Part shown: positions 45,244 to 54,282 of the stretch, piece by piece
Numbering within the stretch: the first letter of the stretch is position 1
How the letters are laid out: every line of letters begins with the position of its first letter
Assembly: GCF_001545115.1 (NCBI RefSeq)
Contig: NZ_FCNU01000031.1
Location: 1-64,000 of the forward strand
Direction: 5' to 3'
Length of the DNA: 64,000 nt
Source: Candidatus Protochlamydia phocaeensis
GTDB taxonomy: Bacteria > Chlamydiota > Chlamydiia > Chlamydiales > Parachlamydiaceae
Made by a program: the position numbers and the translations under genes
Notes under the pieces: generated by a model
Seen by the model: only the letters and a program-made list of their open reading frames with translations
What the model was told of the DNA's origin: nothing
Database searches by the model: none

Positions 45244-46023
45244 ATGCAGGCAAAGCTTTTTACTGACACAACAGTCATGATTACAGGAGCAAGTTCTGGC
45301 TTTGGAGCAGAAACAGCCCGCCTTTTTGCCAAAGAAGGCGCCCGCTTGATTCTTGTCGCTCGCCGCCAAGAAAGGCTTGAAGAGCTTCAGCGAGAATTAA
45401 ATCAACGCTATCAAGCAGAAAGTACTCTGATCGTTGGCAATGTGGCAGATTATGCTCTTATGGCGGAGCAAATTCAACGGATAGAAAGCCGCTTTGGCAT
45501 GCCGCATATTTTGGTCAATAATGCGGGACTTGTGAGAGGCATGGATAAGCTATGGGAAGTTCAACCGGATGCTTGGAATGAAATGATTGATGTAAATATC
45601 AAAGGCGTTTTGACAATGACAAGGCAGATCTTGCCAAGCATGATCCAAGCTAACCGTGGCCACATCATTAATGTGGGAAGTATTTCAGGCCATGGAACTT
45701 ATCCCGGAGGAGGAGTGTACTGTGCAACCAAATTCGCAGTAAGAGCGCTAACCGATACTTTGCGCATGGAGCTTGTGGCCACTCCTATCCGGGTTTCCCT
45801 TATCTCGCCTGGAATGGCGGAGACGGAATTCAGCAATGTGCGGTTTTATGGAGATGAAAATAAAGCCAAGCAAGTCTATGCCGGAATTACCCCTCTAACG
45901 GCTTTAGATATTGCAGAAGCCATTATTTTTATTGCCTCGCGACCCCAGCATGTCAATATCGCTGATTTGATTCTTTATCCTACAAATCAAGCTTCAACGA
46001 CATTGATTCACCGGGATATTTAA
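45244..46023 (+). CDS. Short-chain dehydrogenase/reductase
   Basis: 259 residues, classical SDR length. TGASSGFG is the NAD(P)-binding Gly motif with ARR immediately downstream (NADP-type), NNAG stabilises the core, and the catalytic Ser in SISGHGTYPGGGVYCATK is followed by Tyr-x-x-x-Lys (YCATK). The tail LILYPTNQASTT is typical of the YdfG/serine 3-dehydrogenase branch. The substrate is probably a 3-hydroxy acid or a related small molecule. Single gene; a composite repeat follows. Confidence 0.88.
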   Translation: MQAKLFTDTTVMITGASSGFGAETARLFAKEGARLILVARRQERLEELQRELNQRYQAESTLIVGNVADYALMAEQIQRIESRFGMPHILVNNAGLVRGMDKLWEVQPDAWNEMIDVNIKGVLTMTRQILPSMIQANRGHIINVGSISGHGTYPGGGVYCATKFAVRALTDTLRMELVATPIRVSLISPGMAETEFSNVRFYGDENKAKQVYAGITPLTALDIAEAIIFIASRPQHVNIADLILYPTNQASTTLIHRDI

Positions 46024-46038
46024 AACCACAGAGAGGCT

Positions 46039-46125
46039 GTATTAAAGCCGCTAATGACTAGGAGGAAATTTTTTCCTCCTTCTTCACTTGCCTACCTTTT
46101 TAACTTGAATGTGGAGTTTTTATAT
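46039..46125. repeat. Composite family A plus family B repeat
   Basis: Bases 46039-46070 are a forward family A copy (TATTAAAGCCGCTAATGACT, AGGAGG) and 46101-46125 a family B-like end (TAACTTGAATGTGGAGTTTT). The order mirrors the B-then-A composite at 5826. Confidence 0.6.
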
Positions 46126-46136
46126 TTTCGAGAAAA

Positions 46137-47189
46137 CTAACCGCAAGATTCCTCTAGGCACATGTCACCATTCCCCCGTTCAAATTCGGCTAAAATCAGC
46201 GAATCTTTTTGACCGGCCTTCTTCCAATCGGATTGATAAAGCGGGAGGACAAAATCTAAGAAAGCCTCCTTATCAGTAAATAAGGATGTCAGAATTTGCT
46301 GTCTTTTTCCTAACAATGCAGCATTTCCTTTAAAGAGAAATCCGAATAGCTGCTTTAACTTATTAATTTGTCCCCGCATCGGCATATTCGCTAGTTCCTG
46401 TTTAAAGATAGCGATAAAGCGCTCGAAAGGCAGCCATTCGCGCTCGAAAGGCAAAGCGGCAAAATGGGCTTTAATTTCATGAAAAATAAAAGGATTGATG
46501 ACACTGCCTCGTCCGATCATCAAAGCATCGCATCTCGTTTGTTCCAGCATTCTGAGCGCATCTTGCACTGTCAGAATATCTCCATTGCCCACCACCGGAA
46601 TGCGCAATAGCTGTTTGGCTTCGGCAATCAGATCCCACCGGGCAGGAGGTCCATAGCCATCGACTTTCGTGCGCGGATGCAGGGTCAAATATTTAATGCC
46701 GCTTTCTTGAGCCGCCAATAGATTTTCATTAAAAAGGGACGTATCTTCAAAACCCGAACGCAGCTTAGCTGTAACAGGAACAGCAACAGCCTCTACCATA
46801 GCCTTAGCAACTTTGTAAAGATGCCCGGGGTCTTTTAAAAGACTAGAGCCCGCTCCACGTCCCGTAACTGTATTGGACGGACAGCCGCAATTAAGGTCCA
46901 CTCGCGGAGCTCCTCTTTCCACTACAGCGCGCGCCATCTCTGCCATTAAATCCGGATCCGATCCCATTAATTGAGCGGCCTGCGGGATGGGAAAAGTTTC
47001 ATCCGCTCGATACCGCTTAGCCAAACTGGCTACATGCGCATTGCTTGGTACGCGCAGAAATTCAGTACAGGCTTCGTCAAAGCCTCCAATAGAGGCCATG
47101 GCGCGCCTAAAGGTAGAATCCCCGACTCCCTCCATGGGCGCTAACAATAGATACGGGCAGCCATCAGAATTTTTGGGAAGCAACGTCAT
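46137..47189 (-). CDS. dus: tRNA-dihydrouridine synthase
   Basis: 350 residues. A FMN enzyme that reduces uridine to dihydrouridine in the tRNA D-loop. It has LLAPMEGVGDSTFR at the start, AAQLMGSDPD, the catalytic Cys region LNCGCPSNTV, SGFED, HPRTKVDGYGP, and IPVVGNGDI and MIGRGSVINP for FMN phosphate binding. Of the bacterial classes it looks most like DusC, but the class is not certain. Transcribed alone on the minus strand. Confidence 0.93.
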   Translation of the reverse strand: MTLLPKNSDGCPYLLLAPMEGVGDSTFRRAMASIGGFDEACTEFLRVPSNAHVASLAKRYRADETFPIPQAAQLMGSDPDLMAEMARAVVERGAPRVDLNCGCPSNTVTGRGAGSSLLKDPGHLYKVAKAMVEAVAVPVTAKLRSGFEDTSLFNENLLAAQESGIKYLTLHPRTKVDGYGPPARWDLIAEAKQLLRIPVVGNGDILTVQDALRMLEQTRCDALMIGRGSVINPFIFHEIKAHFAALPFEREWLPFERFIAIFKQELANMPMRGQINKLKQLFGFLFKGNAALLGKRQQILTSLFTDKEAFLDFVLPLYQSDWKKAGQKDSLILAEFERGNGDMCLEESCG

Positions 47190-47308
47190 AGAACCTAGTT
47201 ACCATTTAAGCCTTTCTTAGCAGGCCAATGCATAGAATTAGTAAAATTTAAATAAAACAAATTAAATAACTTATATTATACATTGGGAAGGAATTGGAAA
47301 GAAGGATT

Positions 47309-49096
47309 TTATTCTTCCATGCCAAAGGTAAAGGCATAGGCCTGAATTCCCTTGGGCACATGCAGGACTAAAAGACGCCTTTTTCCTTCTCCTCTTAGAT
47401 TGACAATATCATATTTCCGTGCATCCTTAACAAAGATTTCCCCTTGCGGATTCATGTCTACGGTATGATATTTAAGAGGCAAAGGCTCGCCGTCTAATTC
47501 CACCTTGATTGGTAGGGAACTGGATCCTCCCAAAACCAAGTACACGCGATTGGCCATAAAATTCAAGACCAGAATAGAATCGTCTGCGCCTGCGAGAATA
47601 TTTTCATTTGTTATTTTCCAGTCTCCTTTAAGGCCGACTTGATTAGGCCCCACAGATTGAATGGAATTGTAATTAAAAAATTGGTTTTTATGGATAGTGA
47701 GCGCAGGAACATAAGCACCGGCACGGTGATAGCCTAAATACGTTTCAGGAGTTATGCTGATGGGAACAGCAGGCATGGGTTCTTCTGTTTGATTGGATAA
47801 GGGCTTCTCATTGAGAAGAGAGCGAATGGCATTTTCTGTTTCTGTATATCCGCCTTCACCAAAATGGACTTCTCTAATCATTCCCTCTTGATCGATGAGA
47901 TAATGGGCTGGCCAATAGGCATTATGGTAAGACTCCCAGGTCGCATACTGATTATCCAAAGCAACCGGATAAACAATTTGAAAACGTTCGACAGCTTTCT
48001 TGACATTGCTTAGATTCTTTTCAAACTCAAATTCGGGAGTGTGGACGCCTATAATGACAAAATTTTGGTCTTTATATCGCTCATACCAGCGCTTTAAATA
48101 AGGAAAGGTCCGAATGCAATTGATGCAACTGTACGTCCAAAAATCAATGAGAACAACTTTACCCCTTAAATCCTTCAATGTAAGCGGAGGACTATTGATC
48201 CAATCCGCAATTCCCACAATAGGAGGGGCTTTGGAGATAATAGGCAATACCTCACCCTTTTCAGCTTGTTGATGGCTAGACGAGGGAACAGAGGGATTGT
48301 CTTGTTCTTCCCAGGGACTATTATCTTGATTGGGAAAGCTTGGAGCTGGGGAGCGGAGGTGTTGAAGCTGCTGTTGGACCCAGGTATTATTCTCAATTTG
48401 AATATTCGGCAGGTAATCCAGGACTTTTTGTTGGAAAGCCACATCCCAATTAAAGGCTAACGCAAGAGCGGTCAGAATCATAATGACGCCAAATCCCATT
48501 CGAATCTCTTCTGAGTATTTGGCCAAAGCCGGGAACTCGGAGACCGCCCTATTTCCGCCATAAGCGACAAAAAGCAAGGGAATGCCCGCTCCTAAACTAT
48601 AGGCAAAGGTCAATAAGACAACCTCTATCGTTACTTTCTGAGTGGCAACAAGAGTCGTAATCGCAGCTAAAATCGGCCCTGCACAAGGCGTCCAGACTAA
48701 TCCAAGGGCAATTCCCAGAAAAAAACCACTCCAAAATCCTGCCGTTTGCCGATGCGTTCGCGCCTGAATTTGATTCCCCCATTCGGCAAGGGAGCCGGTC
48801 AGTTTAGCGAACAAATTGCTAAAGGTCGGTAAAATCATGACCAGACCGAAAAAACCAATAATCAAAATAGCCGTATAGCGAAGGACATTGGCAGACAAGC
48901 CGAAAGATCGTACAAGAGTCGTCAAGGCCAACGTGAAAAAAACAAAGCTGATGATTAATCCCGCAATGACTCCGAAAGGCCGCCATTTTCCCTTTCCAAC
49001 GCTTGCCGATAAAATCACGGGCAAAACCGGCAGGATGCAGGGAGATAAAACAGTGACAATGCCTGCTAAAAAAGAAAATAAAAGGAGGAGAATCAT
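47309..49096 (-). CDS. dipZ: DipZ-like fusion: CcdA/DsbD transporter plus thioredoxin
   Basis: 595 residues. The N-terminal ~240 residues are a CcdA/DsbD-type six-TM electron carrier with the redox Cys pair (LSPCILPVLP and VWTPCAGPI). A Pro/Ser/Gln-rich linker (about 245-290) leads to a periplasmic thioredoxin-like domain with WTYSCINC (active site CINC), and a C-terminal beta domain (about 450-595). The order is that of mycobacterial DipZ, which passes electrons across the membrane to extracytoplasmic thiols. The start ATG overlaps the upstream ubiB stop as ATGA, so the two are translationally coupled. Confidence 0.92.
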   Translation of the reverse strand: MILLLLFSFLAGIVTVLSPCILPVLPVILSASVGKGKWRPFGVIAGLIISFVFFTLALTTLVRSFGLSANVLRYTAILIIGFFGLVMILPTFSNLFAKLTGSLAEWGNQIQARTHRQTAGFWSGFFLGIALGLVWTPCAGPILAAITTLVATQKVTIEVVLLTFAYSLGAGIPLLFVAYGGNRAVSEFPALAKYSEEIRMGFGVIMILTALALAFNWDVAFQQKVLDYLPNIQIENNTWVQQQLQHLRSPAPSFPNQDNSPWEEQDNPSVPSSSHQQAEKGEVLPIISKAPPIVGIADWINSPPLTLKDLRGKVVLIDFWTYSCINCIRTFPYLKRWYERYKDQNFVIIGVHTPEFEFEKNLSNVKKAVERFQIVYPVALDNQYATWESYHNAYWPAHYLIDQEGMIREVHFGEGGYTETENAIRSLLNEKPLSNQTEEPMPAVPISITPETYLGYHRAGAYVPALTIHKNQFFNYNSIQSVGPNQVGLKGDWKITNENILAGADDSILVLNFMANRVYLVLGGSSSLPIKVELDGEPLPLKYHTVDMNPQGEIFVKDARKYDIVNLRGEGKRRLLVLHVPKGIQAYAFTFGMEE

Positions 49097-50757
49097 TTAG
49101 GCTCTTTTTTTTCGTCGGACATCAAAATGTTTATAATAAGCGCCAACCCACCTAAAGCAGCTGCAAGAAATAGCAAAATGGCTAAACCTGGATATCCCCA
49201 AATCGTAAAATTCGTCTCTATCCTCATTAAGAGAGCTGCTCCAATAATTAAAGCCGCTAAAACAAGTCCTAAAGTAATGCGATTGGCGACTTTTTCGAAG
49301 CCAATCATTAACCGTCGTTCATTGAATGCATCAACATCAAGCTTTAATTCATTTTTGGATAAGATATCCAGAATATTATTCATCTTAGCAGGCAAATGTT
49401 GAACAAATTCTGTCGCTTCAATAAATGTGCGAAAAAACACACCTGCGGAAAAATTCCTGCGCATTCTTTCCGTTAAGAGGGCAGTGGCATTTTCCCTAAT
49501 GGACTCATTGGGTGAAAAGTGAGGCGCTAAAGCCTTGCCGACGCGGTCCAAATTTAACAAAGCTTTGCCAAGCAAGTTAAAAGCCGGAGGCAGCTTAACA
49601 CCTGTTTCGGCAGATGCCCCGCTAATTTTAATTAGCACCTGTCCAATAGCCATCTGAGCTAAATTTAAGTCCTGATACTGCGCAACTAGATTGGAGATGT
49701 GTTCGCGAAACACATGATAATCGAATTCATCCGTCTTTTGCCCTAATCTAATGATAATATCCGCCACCTCTTCCCCTTGTCCTTCGCTAACGGCCAATAA
49801 TAGCTTGAGCAATCCAGTCTGCAATTGAGGAGCAATGCGTGCAACCATGCCTAGGTCCAAAATAACCAACCGATTATCTTGACTTAAGTAAATATTGCCT
49901 GGATGAGGATCGATATGGACTAAGCCATCAATGATAATTTGCTTGAGGTAAGCTTCAAAAAGATCTTCGGCCAAACGCTCGCCGTCAATCTCCATTTTAA
50001 TTAAAGGACTTATGTCGGTGATTTTTTGTCCGCTTATAAAGTCCATTGTTAGAATGCGGGATGTCGTATAATCTTCGACCGGGCTTGGAATAAGGATGCG
50101 GCGGAACTCTTTTAAGTTGCGCTTAAAGCTAATCTGATTGATCGCCTCTTTTCTGTAATCTAATTCATTTAATAGTGTTGTCCGCAATTGGATAACTTTA
50201 TCGACTAAATTATAACGTTTTCCCCATGTCGTCTGTTTTTCTAAGAAAGTCGCAATTTCTTCCAGAACATCTAAATCCTCAATAATGCCTGCTTGGATGT
50301 GCGGCCTTTGCACTTTAACCGCAACAATGCGATCGCTAGGCAAAACTGCTTTGTGAACTTGCGCCAAAGAACCGGCAGCCAAGGGCTCTTTTTCAAAGTC
50401 TTTAAAGATGTCTTGAATACGCACGCCCAATTCTTCCTTAAAAATCTTTTCCACCTCTTCATAAGAAAAAGGTTCTGCTTTATCCTGCAGCTTTGATAAC
50501 GCTTCTATATAAGCATCGGGGAAAATATCTGATTGCGTGCTCAACAGCTGCCCTAACTTGACAAAAGTCGGGCCCATTTTTTGCAAATCTTTAGCCAGCT
50601 CTTCCGGTTTTGGCATTCCTGCCGTCTCTGTTCGCCCCTCTTCTAACTGTGGTAGTTCTGCCCGCACCTCTTTCAATAAATCTGATCTGCCATACTTCAC
50701 GAGCAGCCAGGCAAAATCTTTATATCTTTTGATATGCTTCAATTGCAGATTTGTCAC
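49093..50757 (-). CDS. ubiB: ABC1/UbiB-family atypical kinase
   Basis: 554 residues. The KxGQ motif (TFVKLGQLLS) and the Ala-rich loop (AAGSLAQVH) replace the usual Gly-rich loop; HIDPHPGNI and ILDLGMV provide the catalytic and metal-binding residues. The last ~60 residues have two membrane helices. UbiB/COQ8 members support ubiquinone synthesis or lipid handling with ATPase activity. Upstream and coupled to dipZ. Assignment to UbiB rather than to another ABC1 protein is by similarity only. Confidence 0.88.
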   Translation of the reverse strand: MTNLQLKHIKRYKDFAWLLVKYGRSDLLKEVRAELPQLEEGRTETAGMPKPEELAKDLQKMGPTFVKLGQLLSTQSDIFPDAYIEALSKLQDKAEPFSYEEVEKIFKEELGVRIQDIFKDFEKEPLAAGSLAQVHKAVLPSDRIVAVKVQRPHIQAGIIEDLDVLEEIATFLEKQTTWGKRYNLVDKVIQLRTTLLNELDYRKEAINQISFKRNLKEFRRILIPSPVEDYTTSRILTMDFISGQKITDISPLIKMEIDGERLAEDLFEAYLKQIIIDGLVHIDPHPGNIYLSQDNRLVILDLGMVARIAPQLQTGLLKLLLAVSEGQGEEVADIIIRLGQKTDEFDYHVFREHISNLVAQYQDLNLAQMAIGQVLIKISGASAETGVKLPPAFNLLGKALLNLDRVGKALAPHFSPNESIRENATALLTERMRRNFSAGVFFRTFIEATEFVQHLPAKMNNILDILSKNELKLDVDAFNERRLMIGFEKVANRITLGLVLAALIIGAALLMRIETNFTIWGYPGLAILLFLAAALGGLALIINILMSDEKKEPK

Positions 50758-50778
50758 GATCTTTCTCCTTAGAGACTC

Positions 50779-50822
50779 TCCACGATCTCAAATATAGGCC
50801 ATTAGCAGTTTTAAGAAATTCT
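50779..50822. repeat. Family A repeat, reverse copy
   Basis: CGATCTCAAATATAGGCCAT, TAGCAGTTTTAAGAAATT, a degenerate reverse copy just upstream of ubiB. Confidence 0.55.
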
Positions 50823-50993
50823 CTTAGAAAGTGCTTGGCTAGAAATGATAACCTTTATATTTCAAAATATTTATTGCTTTTTCTTAAATCCTCATTAGGA
50901 AGAAAAAGGTAATTTTTGTGAAGGAGAATTCATGTGGCATAAAACAGCTTTCTTCTATTAAATAATGATGTGATTAATCAGGACAAACGGCTT

Positions 50994-52169
50994 ATGTTTC
51001 CATTTTTATTTCTTTTTCGAATTCCAATTCAGGCTTCTTTTTCGTTTCTTAAAAGACCGTTTCTTGCGTATCTGCTTTCCTTAATTAAATCAGCTGCTGC
51101 TTTCGGACTTTTATTTTTTTTATGCGCTTTTCAAGCCCTTCCTTATAAACATGTCATTTTACCAGGCCCTCTTTCCATCCATATTTTAGAAGTTGATCCT
51201 CAAGCTTTTTCCATTACACTCGTTCATGCAAAAGAAAAAGCCCTTGGCAGGCAGACAGTGCAAGAATTAGCCGATGCCTATGGGGCGCTTGCTGCGATCA
51301 ATGGCGGCTTCTTTAAGGGAAGCCCTTGGGAAGGATTGCCTGCCGGGATTTTAAAAATCCAATCGCAATGGTATGCTTGGCCGACAAAACCAAGGGGAGC
51401 GCTGGGATGGAATCCAGATGGACGCCTCGCTCTAATTGACCAAGTGTTGTGCAAGGCTTCCTGCCAAATCCAAGATAAAGTGATGGCCATCGATGGCCTT
51501 AATCGGCAAAGGAATGAGCAAGAAACCATCCTCTTCTCCCCCCAGTTTCATTCCACCACTCTTACCAATGAGAAAGGTTTTGAAGTGGTTGTCCGGCAAA
51601 ATCGCCTGTTTGCCGTTTATGAAGGAGGCAGCCATGCGATTCCTTGGGACGGATTCATCCTTTCCTTCGGCTCTAAAGTTTTTCTTAAATTTTGGCGAAC
51701 GATCCCTCTTGGCTCTCCTATAAATTTACAAATTCATACGCACTCGCAGTCGTCTTATACGCCTTCCCATTTATGGGACAGCTTGTCTAATATAGTTGGA
51801 GGAGCTCCCGTTTTAATCCGTGGAGGAGAAGTCATCCGCGATTTTTCATCTGAACAAACGAGAAGCAGCTTTCTAAATAGCGCCCATGCCCGCACAGCTG
51901 TTGGCCTTCTACCTAATGGGCATTGGCTTTTAGTCGTCGTGGATGGCAGGCAACCGAAATTAAGCAAAGGCATGACCATTCCTGAATTAGCTTCGTTTAT
52001 GCATAGCTTAGGCTGCCAAGAAGCCCTTAATTTGGATGGAGGCGGATCCTCAACCATGGTCATCGATCATCATGTCGTCAATGACCCAACAGGCGACGAG
52101 GATGAAGATGAAGGATTGAAAAAGGTCAGAAAAGTCTCTGATGCCATTCTAATTTTGGAGCGTGCATGA
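50994..52169 (+). CDS. Phosphodiester glycosidase family protein (NAGPA type)
   Basis: 391 residues from ATG 50994; a GTG at 50970 is also in frame. A membrane anchor or signal segment lies at about 22-45. The domain shows AAINGGFFKG near its start, NIVGGAPVLIRGGEV in the middle, ARTAVGLLPNG and, at the end, LNLDGGGSSTMV, the family's active-site run. The family removes N-acetylglucosamine-1-phosphodiester caps or acts on exopolysaccharide. The gene overlaps the amidase gene by 4 nt (ATGA), so the two are coupled in envelope processing. Confidence 0.85.
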   Translation: MFPFLFLFRIPIQASFSFLKRPFLAYLLSLIKSAAAFGLLFFLCAFQALPYKHVILPGPLSIHILEVDPQAFSITLVHAKEKALGRQTVQELADAYGALAAINGGFFKGSPWEGLPAGILKIQSQWYAWPTKPRGALGWNPDGRLALIDQVLCKASCQIQDKVMAIDGLNRQRNEQETILFSPQFHSTTLTNEKGFEVVVRQNRLFAVYEGGSHAIPWDGFILSFGSKVFLKFWRTIPLGSPINLQIHTHSQSSYTPSHLWDSLSNIVGGAPVLIRGGEVIRDFSSEQTRSSFLNSAHARTAVGLLPNGHWLLVVVDGRQPKLSKGMTIPELASFMHSLGCQEALNLDGGGSSTMVIDHHVVNDPTGDEDEDEGLKKVRKVSDAILILERA

Positions 52170-53380
52170 ACGTATCTTTTTTCCCTCATATAGATTCTCG
52201 CTTAATTCTCCTCCTTTTCTGCCTTCTTTTTCTCTGTTGTCTTTCCTTAAGAGCGGAAAGCTATCAAGACTTTGACAATTATCAAGGCATCTACACTTCC
52301 GATGAGATAGCGTTTAAGCTTAATCACTATCTCGTTAAAGACCCGGCTCTTGCCAAACAATTTTTGCTTACAAAGGAGGCGTTCTTTCTCTATGCAACAG
52401 AAGAAGACAGCCAGGCGCATCGGCCGGAATTCACTTTAGCTTTAGCTTCTCGTCCCACCTCGGAAAGACCTCATTCGCTTCCGTTGCCCTCTACTCTTGC
52501 AGGACTCAAAATAGCCATTGACCCTGGCCATTTTGGCGGGCGCTATGCCAAATTAGAGCAACGATGGATAGAGATGGATAGGCCGGACTCGAATCAAGCC
52601 AGCGATAGCATTTCTTTCAATGAAGGCACTTTAACTCTTTTAACGGCCAAGCTCTTAAAAAATCTTTTAGAAGACGCTGGAGCACAAGTCTTGCTAACAA
52701 AAGAAACAAATGGCACGGGAGTTTATCCGGAGGATTTTTTTGATTGGCTTGGACGGCTGAATTCCTCAAAATCTCCTTTTGAGTTATTCAAAGATTATAA
52801 TCGGTTAGATTTGCTGGCCCGGGCCGACAAAATTAATGCGTACAAACCGGATGTAACCTTGATTATTCATTACAATGCACATGGAGGCCGCGATCCTATC
52901 ACCCAGCAAAATATTCCTCAACCTTATAATTATAATATGGTCTTTGTAGGAGGCAGCTTTTGCCGCAATGAATTAAGCGATTTTAAAAGCCGTTATGCTT
53001 TTTTGCACTTATTGCTGACCCAAACGATGGACCGCTCCATTGCTTTAAGCGAGGCAATTTTAAAAGAATTTGTCAAGCAGCTCAACGTACCGGCTGTTGA
53101 AGAGGCTGATCCGGTTCCCTATTTGAAAAATGCCTGTATTAACATTTCCAAAGGCGTATATGCCCGCAATTTGGCTTTAACCCGCTTGGTGCATAGCCCC
53201 TTATGCTACGGAGAGAGCCTATGCCAAGATAACAAGCAAGAATGTTTGAGGCTGAATGATAAAAGTCTGGTTCTAGAAGGGATTCAAGGGCCAGAACGAG
53301 TTAAGCAAGTTGCGATGGCTTACTTCAAAGGCCTGCAAGCTTTTACTCGAAATCAAGCTGAGCAGATTCAATTGAGATAA
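52166..53380 (+). CDS. N-acetylmuramoyl-L-alanine amidase (Amidase_3, AmiC-like)
   Basis: 404 residues. A signal peptide or anchor (LILLLFCLLFLCCLSL) is followed at about 110 by the Zn-amidase: IAIDPGHFGG (His ligand), SFNEGTLTL (Glu) and LIIHYNAHGG (second His). It cleaves the link between MurNAc and the stem peptide in peptidoglycan. The insertion between the first and second motifs is larger than in AmiC. Coupled with the phosphodiester glycosidase. This fits chlamydiae that keep a peptidoglycan-like layer. Confidence 0.88.
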   Translation: MNVSFFPHIDSRLILLLFCLLFLCCLSLRAESYQDFDNYQGIYTSDEIAFKLNHYLVKDPALAKQFLLTKEAFFLYATEEDSQAHRPEFTLALASRPTSERPHSLPLPSTLAGLKIAIDPGHFGGRYAKLEQRWIEMDRPDSNQASDSISFNEGTLTLLTAKLLKNLLEDAGAQVLLTKETNGTGVYPEDFFDWLGRLNSSKSPFELFKDYNRLDLLARADKINAYKPDVTLIIHYNAHGGRDPITQQNIPQPYNYNMVFVGGSFCRNELSDFKSRYAFLHLLLTQTMDRSIALSEAILKEFVKQLNVPAVEEADPVPYLKNACINISKGVYARNLALTRLVHSPLCYGESLCQDNKQECLRLNDKSLVLEGIQGPERVKQVAMAYFKGLQAFTRNQAEQIQLR

Positions 53381-53417
53381 AAGCTAGGTTAAAAAGTGCA
53401 TGTGAGTTCTCAAAATA

Positions 53418-53445
53418 GAGGCCATACGAGTTAAAATATGGCCTC
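53418..53445 (+). terminator. Probable terminator of the glycosidase-amidase operon
   Basis: A perfect 9-bp stem (GAGGCCATA/TATGGCCTC) with a 10-nt loop followed by ATATTTCTT, 37 nt after the stop. A degenerate family A copy follows at about 53471-53503. Confidence 0.55.
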
Positions 53446-53557
53446 ATATTTCTTAGTCGATAGAAAGAAAAGTCCTCTCGCATTTAAGTCTTTAGCCGTT
53501 TTCATATTCTCTCTTAAGACCTACCAGAAAATCTATAAGATAAACTGATTACCTATT

Positions 53558-54106
53558 TTAGGAAATAATGCAGCCCTTATCTTCTTTCTTTTTCTGAAAT
53601 TCTATAGGAACTTCATACCCTTTTACACTGCTCAAATTTTTCTTATAACTATCGAAAGGCCGAGGCTTTGAGGTGTAATGGTCCCACTTCATTCCAATGT
53701 TCTCTTCCAAATAATAGTGATAAGACTGCCAATTATCTGTCGGCATCGGCTTAAATTCAACAGCAAAGAAATGACCCTCTATGATAACGCCTTTCACTTC
53801 CTCGGCTATGCCCTTCCACATCACTGTCTCCAGAAAAACGGTGTTGTGGTCTGCCGTCATGTAAGCAAGCGCCTGGCCTCTATAATACTTCATGACTTTA
53901 TCTTTTCGCTGGTCGCTATCCATTCCCTTAAAAATATCTTTTGTAATGGCAGTGATTTCTAGAGCTTTCCCATTTTCTGTATCTTTAGGGAATATTTGAA
54001 ACGTAGATTGATCATTATATCCAGTCCCTCGAGTATAGACTCCTTCGATGAGGTAATATTCCAGCCCAATGGGAGAAACAATTTGTTGTGAACCAGTCGC
54101 CTGCAT
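53558..54106 (-). CDS. Unknown protein with C-terminal CaaX box, copy 1
   Basis: 182 residues from the ATG at 54106, chosen because AAAGGATG-type RBS precedes it and the sequence MQA.. matches the paralogue's start. The protein is beta-rich, with matching blocks to the next gene: SPIGLEYYLIEG vs APNGLAYYRLDG, KALEITAITKD vs KAIEIYEITQN, YHYYLEENIGMKWDHYTSKP vs YHYYLETQLFGKWGGTYTDK. It ends KKEDKGCIIS: Cys179 in CaaX form (Cys, two Ile, Ser), preceded by basic residues, as in host-prenylated proteins. No signal peptide. Function unknown; the prediction is host farnesylation and membrane targeting. Confidence 0.75.
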   Translation of the reverse strand: MQATGSQQIVSPIGLEYYLIEGVYTRGTGYNDQSTFQIFPKDTENGKALEITAITKDIFKGMDSDQRKDKVMKYYRGQALAYMTADHNTVFLETVMWKGIAEEVKGVIIEGHFFAVEFKPMPTDNWQSYHYYLEENIGMKWDHYTSKPRPFDSYKKNLSSVKGYEVPIEFQKKKEDKGCIIS

Positions 54107-54233
54107 AATACATCCTTTCTTGTTAAATGATAAAAAAGAGGAAAACAACCAAGATCTTAATTAAGGGTCAGCATCAAATTCTGCAAAATCATTGTTTTCA
54201 TTTATTGAGAGAATAAAAAATAATTGCCTAGTC

Positions 54234-54263
54234 GTCCAAAGACTACCAGGCAAGCTTGTCAAA
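54234..54263 (-). terminator. Terminator of CaaX gene copy 2
   Basis: On the minus strand TTGCCTGGTAGTC and GACGACTAGGCAA form a 13-bp stem with one mismatch and one GU pair, loop TTTG, followed by TTATTTTTTATTC. It lies 19 nt after the copy 2 stop and separates it from copy 1. Confidence 0.82.
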
Positions 54264-54282
54264 CAAATGGTTGATGGATCTT

